From positions 1-12,400 of the forward strand of contig NZ_CAKRAS010000073.1 in assembly GCF_934295145.1 (NCBI RefSeq): a stretch of DNA of 12,400 nt. The letters run 5' to 3'. The notes under the pieces were generated by a model, which was not told the DNA's origin, made no database searches, and saw nothing but the letters and a program-made list of their open reading frames with translations. Source of the stretch: an uncultured Eubacterium sp. GTDB taxonomy: Bacteria; Bacillota; Clostridia; Lachnospirales; Lachnospiraceae. Below, one piece after another: positions 1 through 5,095 of the stretch; within the stretch, counting starts at the first letter, position 1; each line of letters opens with the position of its first letter. Made by a program: the position numbers and the translations under genes.

Positions 1-4
1 AAGG

Positions 5-11
5 CCCTCCT
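5..11 (-). promoter_or_regulatory. Shine-Dalgarno-like motif at the left edge
   Basis: Read on the minus strand this is AGGAGGG, a near-perfect ribosome binding site. Only four more bases remain before the window ends, so a start codon would fall just outside. This suggests, but does not prove, a minus-strand gene that starts off the left edge, downstream of murG. Its first two bases lie inside the 10-32 hairpin, so the hairpin could partly mask it. Confidence 0.35.
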
Positions 12-32
12 ATGATTTTTATTTTATCATAG
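10..32. other. 7-bp A/T-rich hairpin at the left edge
   Basis: CTATGAT (10-16) and ATCATAG (26-32) are perfect inverted repeats around a 9-base A/T loop. The stem is weak and lacks a convincing T-run, so I do not call it a terminator. It may be part of the leader of an off-window minus-strand gene. Confidence 0.35.
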
Positions 33-85
33 AAGAACCTATTATTTGTTAATTTACAGAAAAAGTTTCACACACTCCAAAATAC

Positions 86-118
86 AGGGATTTTCCTTAA
101 TAACCTAAAAATTTCCCT
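86..118 (-). terminator. Possible weak terminator of murG
   Basis: AGGGATTTT (86-94) can pair with AAAA (107-110) plus TCCCT (114-118), leaving a three-base bulge (111-113). Read on the minus strand, the direction of murG, the stem is followed by GTATTTTGG, a poor T-run. It starts 12 bases after the murG stop, which is the right place, but the bulge and weak tail keep confidence low. Confidence 0.3.
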
Positions 119-129
119 CACAAAAGAAA

Positions 130-1197
130 TTAACGTTTCCGCAATTTTTCGATTAAATCCGTAATCGTCGTAACTGCATCCATCTGATCACTGCTCTCCA
201 TTGCATGCACGTAATCGTCACGTTTCTCCCATACCGTTTTAATCGCCTCAGAAAGTGTCTGATCATTTAATTCCTCTTCTTCAATCACATAGCTGAAGCC
301 CTGTTTCTGGAAAGAATTCGCATTTAAGATCTGGTCTCCGCGGCTCGCATTTTTGGAAAGCGGAATCAGGATATTTGGTTTGCGTAATGCCAGTAATTCG
401 CAGATAGAATTGGCACCTGCACGGGAAATAACCAGCTCAGATACAGCAAATAAATCAGCAAGTTCAGCATTGGCATATTCATACTGTACATATCCTTCTG
501 TATTATGTAAAGTCGGATCCAGATTGCCTTTTCCACACAGATGAATGACCTGATATTTTTTCAGAATCTGTGGGAGCAGACTACGCACGGTATCATTGAT
601 CACCTTGGAACCTGAACTTCCGCCAACAACGAGGATGACCGGTTTATCCGGAGTCAGACAGGTGTATGTGTAGGCTCTTTCTTTGCTTCCGTGAAGTAAC
701 TCTGCACGGATCGGAGAACCGGATAACACAGCCTTTCCTTCTGGAAGATGAGGAATCGTCTCCGGGAAGTTACAACATACACGGCTAGCCGCTGGAATAG
801 CGATACGGTTTGCAAGTCCCGGTGTGATGTCGGATTCATGGATGATTGTCGGGATGTGAGCGTGTTTTGCGGCAAGTACCACAGGAACACTGACAAATCC
901 GCCTTTGGAAAATACAATATCCGGTTTCAGTTTGCGCATCAAAGCTTTTGCCTGAAAATATCCTTTCATAACTTTAAACGGATCGGAAAAGTTTTTTGGG
1001 TCAAAGTAACGACGTAGTTTACCGGAAGAAATACCATAATAAGGAATGTGCTGCTGTTCGATCAGCCCTTTTTCCATGCCCTCGTAGGATCCGATATAGG
1101 AGATTTCATAACCTAATTCTTTTAATCTTGGAAGCAGGGCAATATTTGGTGTAACATGACCGGCAGTACCGCCGCCCGTAAGAATGATTCTTTTCAT
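130..1197 (-). CDS. murG: MurG-family lipid II synthase (GlcNAc transferase)
   Basis: MurG transfers GlcNAc from UDP-GlcNAc to lipid I on the inner face of the membrane, making lipid II for peptidoglycan. The protein (355 aa, normal for the family) has a GT-B layout: N-terminal glycine loop GGGTAGH (residues 8-14), a second loop SKGGFVSVP near 97, HESDITPGLAN near 120, a third loop VVGGSSGSK near 190, and the UDP-GlcNAc site SRAGANSICELLALRKP followed by LIPLSKNASRGDQ near 280. GGTAGHVTPN instead of the usual GGTGGHxxPA, plus SGKLRRYF, resembles the second MurG (MurG2) of the Bacillus cereus group as I remember it. I chose the inner ATG at 1197 because GAAAGGA sits about 7 bases before it; an ATG at 1203 (adding Met-His) is too close to that site. 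It stands alone, away from any visible mur/fts genes. Confidence 0.93.
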   Translation of the reverse strand: MKRIILTGGGTAGHVTPNIALLPRLKELGYEISYIGSYEGMEKGLIEQQHIPYYGISSGKLRRYFDPKNFSDPFKVMKGYFQAKALMRKLKPDIVFSKGGFVSVPVVLAAKHAHIPTIIHESDITPGLANRIAIPAASRVCCNFPETIPHLPEGKAVLSGSPIRAELLHGSKERAYTYTCLTPDKPVILVVGGSSGSKVINDTVRSLLPQILKKYQVIHLCGKGNLDPTLHNTEGYVQYEYANAELADLFAVSELVISRAGANSICELLALRKPNILIPLSKNASRGDQILNANSFQKQGFSYVIEEEELNDQTLSEAIKTVWEKRDDYVHAMESSDQMDAVTTITDLIEKLRKR

Positions 1198-1240
1198 ATG
1201 CATATCCTTTCTTATATAAGATTCGTAATAGCGATTTGAA

Positions 1241-1280
1241 TTGTTTGGTAGGAAATTTCGATGAATTTCCTATCAAACAA
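1241..1280. repeat. 17-bp near-perfect palindrome upstream of murG
   Basis: The arms are 1241-1257 (TTGTTTGGTAGGAAATT) and 1264-1280, its reverse complement except for one G.T position (1248 with 1273), around a six-base loop TCGATG. On RNA this is a stable stem-loop in either orientation. It lies about 45 bases upstream of the murG start and has no T-run, so it is more like a mobile or structural intergenic repeat or an mRNA leader hairpin than a terminator. Confidence 0.75.
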
Positions 1281-1282
1281 AA

Positions 1283-1361
1283 GCACTTCGTGCAAACGAT
1301 GCGCACTCGCACGAGAAGAAATTATTGCTTCGCAAGCGTGCTCGGCGCGTGCAAAAAAGAT
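1283..1361. repeat. Cluster of small GC-rich hairpins beside the palindrome
   Basis: Three perfect 4-bp mini-hairpins lie in tandem: GCAC-TTC-GTGC (1283-1293), TGCG-CACT-CGCA (1300-1311) and TTGC-TTC-GCAA (1325-1335). Beyond them GCGTGC occurs twice (1336-1341, 1347-1352), and GCAC/GTGC tetramers recur through the block. It is much richer in GC than the A/T-rich flanks and directly adjoins the 1241-1280 palindrome, so the two may form one element. No protein is encoded. Function unknown. Confidence 0.55.
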
Positions 1362-1386
1362 GTGCCATTGATAATTTTAAACGCGT

Positions 1387-1406
1387 AAGTGTGTGATAGC
1401 ACACTT
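1387..1406. repeat. AAGTGTG/CACACTT inverted repeat
   Basis: Perfect 7-bp arms (1387-1393 and 1400-1406) surround the loop TGATAG. It lies centrally in the divergent region and could be an operator or a small hairpin. No T-run follows, so it is not a good terminator. Confidence 0.4.
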
Positions 1407-1580
1407 TCTTGCATTAAAAATGTTTTTTCTGTGAGTCAAAACCGCTATAAAATATCTGCTCTTTTCTGCTTAAATATACACCTATTGCAAAACCTAGACA
1501 AGCGTTTATTTTTAATAAGAAGAAACTGGTCGAAACTTGCGATGAAAACTGCCTCCGGCCCTCTTTTTTTATATGTATGA

Positions 1581-1607
1581 TTTTGTTACACTAAGTATGT
1601 AACAAAA
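1581..1607. promoter_or_regulatory. Operator-like inverted repeat TTTTGTTACA-N7-TGTAACAAAA
   Basis: Perfect 10-bp arms (1581-1590, 1598-1607) flank the 7-base centre CTAAGTA, 41 bases ahead of the start at 1649. TGTAACAAAA recurs at 2217-2226 upstream of the wall hydrolase, again followed by an A/T stretch ending in TAAAA, so the two upstream regions may share a regulator. A dimeric protein site and an mRNA hairpin are both possible. Confidence 0.45.
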
Positions 1608-1648
1608 ATAAAAAGTGTCATACATAAATGGCAGGAAGGAGGCACCAG

Positions 1649-1972
1649 ATGGAGTATTTGATTCATTTGGTAAAACAATTATACGGACAGCACACAACAG
1701 TAGTATTTCTGGCAATTCTATGCGCGATCGTGATACTTATGATAATGAATCTGCTGGCAGTACAAAGATGCCGCAGACAGATAAAATACCTTGGAGATAA
1801 GTCTCGGGATGTCATGAAACTGGCGCTGAGCCAGAAGGCATCCGGAAGAGAAAATGAGCGGGAATATGAAGGGCGGGAGAACAGAAAAAATGATCATCAA
1901 TCAAGAGGACATGCTGTCTCAAAAGCGGATGAAGAATTGTTTGGAAGTGTGATGCGAGAGATGTTTCCGTAA
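1649..1972 (+). CDS. Small single-pass membrane protein, function unknown
   Basis: I do not recognise a named family. The 107-aa protein has a short N-terminal segment, one hydrophobic helix at about residues 16-38, a basic stretch just after it (QRCRRQIK) suggesting the C-terminal part is cytoplasmic, a hydrophilic charged region (65-92), and a compact tail KADEELFGSVMREMFP that looks like a short amphipathic helix. The start at 1649 is preferred over an in-frame ATG at 1628 because AGGAAGGAGG (1633-1642) lies 6 bases before it and downstream of 1628. The gene is monocistronic in appearance, with long intergenic regions on both sides. The charged middle and clear ribosome binding site argue that it is a real gene. 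Confidence 0.7.
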   Translation: MEYLIHLVKQLYGQHTTVVFLAILCAIVILMIMNLLAVQRCRRQIKYLGDKSRDVMKLALSQKASGRENEREYEGRENRKNDHQSRGHAVSKADEELFGSVMREMFP

Positions 1973-2162
1973 CCAAAAATCTGTATCATTTTTTGATAGA
2001 ATAATCTGCCTTTTCAATAGTTACAAATGAATGTAATAAATTGATCGTGACCAGAAAAAAGTCAATCCCAAAAATTAAACAAAAAATGGCGTTTTTTGGA
2101 GCAAAATAAGCACTTTTAACCTTGAAAATGGGTAAAAAATCCACAAAAATCAAAAAACAGGG

Positions 2163-2191
2163 TTGACATCCTGAAAATAGATTGTTATAAT
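2163..2191 (+). promoter_or_regulatory. Sigma-A promoter of the wall hydrolase gene
   Basis: TTGACA (2163-2168) and TATAAT (2186-2191) match the housekeeping consensus perfectly with a 17-base spacer. TG at 2183-2184 adds an extended -10. Transcription should start near 2198, giving a leader of about 137 bases before the start codon at 2335. Confidence 0.85.
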
Positions 2192-2205
2192 GCGTGCAAT
2201 GTTTA

Positions 2206-2222
2206 TGTAACATTTCTGTAAC
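2206..2222 (+). promoter_or_regulatory. WalR (YycF)-like box TGTAAC-N5-TGTAAC
   Basis: Two TGTAAC hexamers (2206-2211, 2217-2222) are separated by exactly five bases, fitting the WalR consensus TGTWAH-N5-TGTWAH established in Bacillus subtilis. WalRK controls cell wall hydrolase genes, and the gene downstream encodes one. The box lies about 8 to 25 bases after the predicted transcription start, a position that would favour repression or act on an unrecognised second promoter. The match and context are seen; binding is inference. Confidence 0.5.
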
Positions 2223-2291
2223 AAAATTAAAAGAAATGCATAAAAATAAACAGAATCGTAATACTAAACAAACATTATAAAATCTAAACAG

Positions 2292-2317
2292 GTTCTCAAG
2301 GGCATTTGAGTGAGAAC
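2292..2317 (+). other. mRNA leader hairpin ahead of the hydrolase RBS
   Basis: GTTCTCA (2292-2298) and TGAGAAC (2311-2317) form a perfect 7-bp stem ending 7 bases before AGGAGGT (2325-2331). A competing inner hairpin CTCAA/TTGAG (2295-2299, 2306-2310) uses part of the same left arm, so the two are mutually exclusive. Neither covers the ribosome binding site. Confidence 0.4.
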
Positions 2318-2334
2318 ATGAATCAGGAGGTCAT

Positions 2335-3453
2335 ATGAAATTTAGAAAGGTTATTGAAAGCGGAATTATCACAGCAGCTTTGGCTATCTCATCCGTCACA
2401 ACAGCCGTTTCTGCAAGTGCTGCTGAGGTAGAGACAAACAACGGGACACTGGAGACAGTGGTAAATCGTGCAAGCCAGACAGCAAGCACAGGAGTTCAGT
2501 CAATCCAGATTACACATCAGAATGCACAGGCAGCGGCATTAGCTGCAGAGTGGGCCAACAAAATGTTGGTAACAGTAGACGAAGATAGTTCGTTAAATAT
2601 ACGAAAAGAGGCATCTACAGATGCGGAAGTAGTCGGTAAGTTCTATCACGGAAGCGGAGCGGAAGTTCTAGAAGTCGGTGATGAATGGACAAAAGTAAAA
2701 TCCGGTGATGTAGAAGGTTATGTAAATAATGCGTATTGTGTGTTTGGAAATGACGCACGTGTATATGCAGAAGAAAATTGCGATACAGAGGCTACCGCAA
2801 ATGCAGACGGTATCCGTGTCCGTGAGGAATCCAATACGGATGCAAAAATCCTGGATGTGATCGATGCGGGTCAGTCTTTGAAAGTAAATACAGATACAGA
2901 AACAGTAGATGGATGGATTTCTGTAGATTACAACGGTACAGCAGCATATGTTGCAGCAGATTATGTAGACGTTGAACTGAACGTAGAAGATGCAGTAAGC
3001 ATGGAGGAGATAAGAGCCAGAGAGGCTGCAAAGGCACAGCGGGAAGCAGCTGCTGCAGCACAGGGGGCACAGGGAAGCAGTGCTTCTGTCACTACTTCAG
3101 CAGCAGTCAGCGCATCCTCCAGTGATACACAGCTTCTGGCTGCAATCATTGAGTGCGAGGCAGGCGGTGAGCCATATGCAGGTCAGCTTGCGGTTGGTGC
3201 GGTGGTTATGAATCGTGTAAAAAGCGGCTCTTTCCCGAACAGTATTTCAGGTGTTGTATATCAGAGTGGCCAGTTCACTCCGGCATCAAGCGGTAAACTT
3301 GCCCGTGTTCTGAATAGCGGAAAAATTTCTTCCAGCTGTTATCAGGCAGCAGCAGAAGCACTTGCAGGAGCTGATAACACAGGCGGAGCAAAATACTTTC
3401 ATGCAGGAACAAGTGGTTCCGGAACTGTAATCGGAACACAGATTTTCTATTAA
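2335..3453 (+). CDS. Secreted SH3-domain cell wall hydrolase (SleB/CwlJ type)
   Basis: This 372-aa protein is probably exported and remodels peptidoglycan. Domains in order: a signal peptide with basic start and hydrophobic core (about 1-30, likely cut near ASA-A); a low-complexity spacer; two bacterial SH3 domains (about 78-137 with LNIRKEASTDAEVVG, and 153-213 with IRVREESNTDAKILD), which bind wall peptides in related proteins; an Ala/Ser-rich charged linker (214-262); and a Hydrolase_2 domain (264-372). The last has IIECEAGGEPYAGQLAVGAV, where Glu275 aligns with the catalytic glutamate of SleB-type lytic enzymes, then VMNRVKSGSFPNSISGVVYQ and a closing KYFHAG...TQIFY. AGGAGGT lies 3 bases before ATG 2335. 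A spore role is possible from the family name, but the SH3 domains and sigma-A promoter favour vegetative wall turnover. Confidence 0.88.
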   Translation: MKFRKVIESGIITAALAISSVTTAVSASAAEVETNNGTLETVVNRASQTASTGVQSIQITHQNAQAAALAAEWANKMLVTVDEDSSLNIRKEASTDAEVVGKFYHGSGAEVLEVGDEWTKVKSGDVEGYVNNAYCVFGNDARVYAEENCDTEATANADGIRVREESNTDAKILDVIDAGQSLKVNTDTETVDGWISVDYNGTAAYVAADYVDVELNVEDAVSMEEIRAREAAKAQREAAAAAQGAQGSSASVTTSAAVSASSSDTQLLAAIIECEAGGEPYAGQLAVGAVVMNRVKSGSFPNSISGVVYQSGQFTPASSGKLARVLNSGKISSSCYQAAAEALAGADNTGGAKYFHAGTSGSGTVIGTQIFY

Positions 3454-3510
3454 AAAAGAAATGTAGCAGAACATTGTTTGTAAGAAAAACAAAGACAGTA
3501 TAAAAACGAT

Positions 3511-3572
3511 GGAATCACAGTTAGAATCCGGAAGAAACCGGATACAGGCTGTGGTTCCATTTTTGTTTTTAT
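3511..3572 (+). terminator. Intrinsic terminator after the wall hydrolase gene
   Basis: GGAATCACAG (3511-3520) pairs with CTGTGGTTCC (3549-3558) with one G.U pair, and inside it ATCCGG (3526-3531) pairs with CCGGAT (3538-3543), giving a two-tier stem. It is followed by ATTTTTGTTTTTATT (from 3559). Its place 57 bases after the stop is right for ending this single-gene transcript. Confidence 0.85.
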
Positions 3573-3574
3573 TA

Positions 3575-3603
3575 TTGTAAAACAGGATAAAATATAGTAT
3601 ATT
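3575..3603 (+). promoter_or_regulatory. Candidate promoter of the nfeD-SPFH operon
   Basis: TTGTAA (3575-3580) and TATATT (3598-3603) have a 17-base spacer, with four and five matches to the sigma-A hexamers. It starts just after the terminator T-run and ends 28 bases before the nfeD start. An overlapping stretch GGATAAAATATAG (3585-3597) also occurs at 9396-9408. Confidence 0.45.
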
Positions 3604-3631
3604 GGTGAAAAGCAAGGAAGGGGGAAACGAC

Positions 3632-4081
3632 ATGTTTTCATTATCGGCACCTATGATATGGCTGATTCTGTTGGTCATTTTTATTCTGGTTGAGATTGCG
3701 ACTGTAGGACTTTTGACAATCTGGTTTGCCGGCGGTGCACTGGCTGCATTTTTTATTAGTCTGGCTGATTTTGGGTCGGCGGTGCAGGTCATTGTATTTC
3801 TGATCGTGTCGTTGGCATTGGTACTGCTGATCCGCCCACTGGCTCAGAGAAAATTTAATTCCGGTCATATCCGCACAAATGCCCAAACACTGATCGGTGA
3901 GGAAGCGGTGGTGCTTGAACCGATTGATAATCTTCAATCGAAAGGGCGTGTTATGATTCGAGGCCAGGAATGGTCCGCGAGAAGTGTGGATGACAAGGAG
4001 AAGTTCAACAAGGACGATGTTGTTCAGGTTATGTCGATCAGTGGCGTGAAACTGATGGTCAGACGTCCGAAAGAACAGTAA
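3632..4081 (+). CDS. Short NfeD-family membrane protein
   Basis: NfeD proteins are partners of SPFH/stomatin-like proteins in membrane microdomain organisation. This is the short form (149 aa) without the ClpP-like protease domain of long NfeDs. Three hydrophobic helices (about 8-25, 28-45, 50-68) are followed by a soluble C-terminal OB-fold-like region (84-145) with TLIGEEAVVLEPIDNLQSKG and VRGxEW-like IRGQEWSARS, typical of the family. I use ATG 3632 because AAGGAAGGGGG (3614-3624) lies 7 bases before it; an in-frame TTG at 3602 is upstream of that site and unlikely. The SPFH gene starts 14 bases after the stop, so the two are almost surely co-transcribed, which is the classic arrangement and supports the call. 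Confidence 0.88.
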   Translation: MFSLSAPMIWLILLVIFILVEIATVGLLTIWFAGGALAAFFISLADFGSAVQVIVFLIVSLALVLLIRPLAQRKFNSGHIRTNAQTLIGEEAVVLEPIDNLQSKGRVMIRGQEWSARSVDDKEKFNKDDVVQVMSISGVKLMVRRPKEQ

Positions 4082-4095
4082 AAGGAGGACAATAC

Positions 4096-5022
4096 ATGAT
4101 TGCAATTATTATTCTGATCGTAGTAGTTATTCTGATTCTGGCTTCGTGTATCAAAATTGTTCCGCAGGCAAATGCATATGTTGTGGAACGTCTGGGAGCA
4201 TATCAGGGAACATGGGAAGTTGGTATTCATTTTAAAATGCCGATTATCGACCGTGTGGCAAAACGAGTACTCTTAAAAGAGCAGGTTGTAGATTTTGCAC
4301 CGCAGCCGGTTATCACAAAAGATAATGTTACTATGAGAATTGACACAGTTGTTTTTTTCCAGATTACGGATCCGAAGTTATTTTCCTATGGCGTGGAGAA
4401 CCCGATCATGGCCATTGAGAATCTGACAGCGACAACACTGAGAAATATCATTGGTGATCTGGAACTGGATGAGACGCTGACATCCAGAGAGACCATCAAT
4501 ACAAAGATGCGTGCATCACTTGATATCGCAACAGATCCATGGGGAATTAAAGTAAACCGTGTAGAGTTGAAAAACATTATTCCACCGCAGGCAATTCAGG
4601 ATGCGATGGAGAAACAGATGAAAGCTGAGCGTGAACGTCGTGAGGCGATCCTTCGTGCAGAAGGTGAGAAGAAATCCACCATTCTGGTAGCAGAAGGTAA
4701 GAAAGAATCTGCAATTCTGGATGCGGAGGCTGAGAAACAGGCAGCAATCCTTCGTGCAGAAGCGAAACGCGAGGCAACCGTCAAGGAAGCAGAAGGTCAG
4801 GCAGAAGCGATCCTGAAGATCCAGCAGGCAAACGCCGATGGTCTTCGTTTCCTGAAAGAGGCTTCTCCGGATGCAGCAGTACTTCAGATCAAGAGTCTGG
4901 AAGCATTTGCAAAAGCAGCAGACGGCAAAGCAACAAAGATCATTATTCCATCAGAGATTCAGGGTATGGCAGGACTTGCCAAATCTCTGGTAGAAGTAGC
5001 AGCAGATGTAAAAGAAAAGTAG
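4096..5022 (+). CDS. SPFH/Band 7 (stomatin-like, QmcA-type) protein
   Basis: SPFH proteins oligomerise on membranes and organise microdomains or regulate membrane proteases. The 308-aa chain has one N-terminal hydrophobic anchor (1-18), a Band 7 domain (about 20-175: KIVPQANAYVVERLGAY, GIHFKMPIIDRV, DNVTMRIDTVVFFQITDP, LRNIIGDLELDETL, WGIKVNRVELKNIIPP), a long charged helix made of about five consecutive 11-residue repeats (184-238, units such as AILRAEGEKKS and AILDAEAEKQA), and a C-terminal segment (SPDAAVLQIKSLEAFAKAADGKATKIIIPS) typical of the paraslipin/QmcA group. AAAGGAGG (4081-4088) lies 7 bases before the ATG. Pairing with nfeD supports the family. Substrate or client is not visible. 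Confidence 0.92.
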   Translation: MIAIIILIVVVILILASCIKIVPQANAYVVERLGAYQGTWEVGIHFKMPIIDRVAKRVLLKEQVVDFAPQPVITKDNVTMRIDTVVFFQITDPKLFSYGVENPIMAIENLTATTLRNIIGDLELDETLTSRETINTKMRASLDIATDPWGIKVNRVELKNIIPPQAIQDAMEKQMKAERERREAILRAEGEKKSTILVAEGKKESAILDAEAEKQAAILRAEAKREATVKEAEGQAEAILKIQQANADGLRFLKEASPDAAVLQIKSLEAFAKAADGKATKIIIPSEIQGMAGLAKSLVEVAADVKEK

Positions 5023-5034
5023 AAAATGTAACAT

Positions 5035-5062
5035 GGGCTGCCTGATTTGGGCAGCCCTGTTT
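5035..5062 (+). terminator. Probable terminator after the SPFH gene
   Basis: GGGCTGCC (5035-5042) and GGCAGCCC (5050-5057) form a perfect 8-bp GC-rich stem around a 7-base loop, followed by a short T-rich tail TGTTTGT. It sits 12 bases after the stop. The tail is only moderately T-rich, so partial read-through into the next gene is possible. Confidence 0.65.
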
Positions 5063-5095
5063 GTAGCATGATATATATAAAGAGAGGTAAAAAAG

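Larger units (their letters stand above)
1204..1648. other. Divergent intergenic region rich in inverted repeats
   Basis: This 445-base stretch separates murG (minus) from the small membrane protein gene (plus). It holds a long palindrome (1241-1280), a cluster of small GC-rich hairpins (1283-1335), an inverted repeat AAGTGTG/CACACTT (1387-1406) and an inverted repeat TTTTGTTACA/TGTAACAAAA (1581-1607). Both divergent genes should have promoters here, but I find no pair of hexamers good enough to call on either strand. TTGCAA (1485-1490) with TATTTT (1507-1512) is the nearest plus-strand match, at a 16-base spacing. A short open frame at 1389-1580 has no ribosome binding site and no recognisable product. 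Confidence 0.7.
1973..2334. other. Intergenic leader region of the wall hydrolase gene
   Basis: This 362-base A/T-rich stretch begins with a weak TATCA/TGATA hairpin (1984-1999) after the stop codon, too weak to call a terminator. It also carries TTACA-N6-TGTAA (2021-2036), a consensus promoter (2163-2191), a TGTAAC direct repeat (2206-2222) and a hairpin in the mRNA leader (2292-2317). The 137-base leader after the predicted start of transcription is long for a simple gene. I see no recognisable riboswitch and no coding potential. Confidence 0.7.

Noticed and set aside
1551..1572. T-run after a GC-rich patch, considered as a terminator
   Set aside because: The bases before the T-run form at most a 3-bp stem, and no plus-strand gene precedes it.
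1389..1580. 63-codon plus-strand open frame in the divergent region
   Set aside because: No ribosome binding site, no recognisable sequence, and it crosses the inverted repeat at 1387-1406; more likely chance.
1986..2213. 75-codon minus-strand open frame
   Set aside because: It overlaps the consensus promoter and WalR-like box, has no good ribosome binding site, and its composition reflects A/T-rich intergenic DNA.
3286..3792. 168-codon minus-strand open frame across the hydrolase/nfeD boundary
   Set aside because: It runs through the 3' end of the hydrolase, the terminator and the start of nfeD; a Cys/Phe/Ser-rich antisense shadow with no domain.
5028..5033. Single TGTAAC hexamer before the SPFH terminator, considered as a WalR half-site
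   Set aside because: It has no partner hexamer at 5-base spacing; single hexamers are expected by chance in a window this size.
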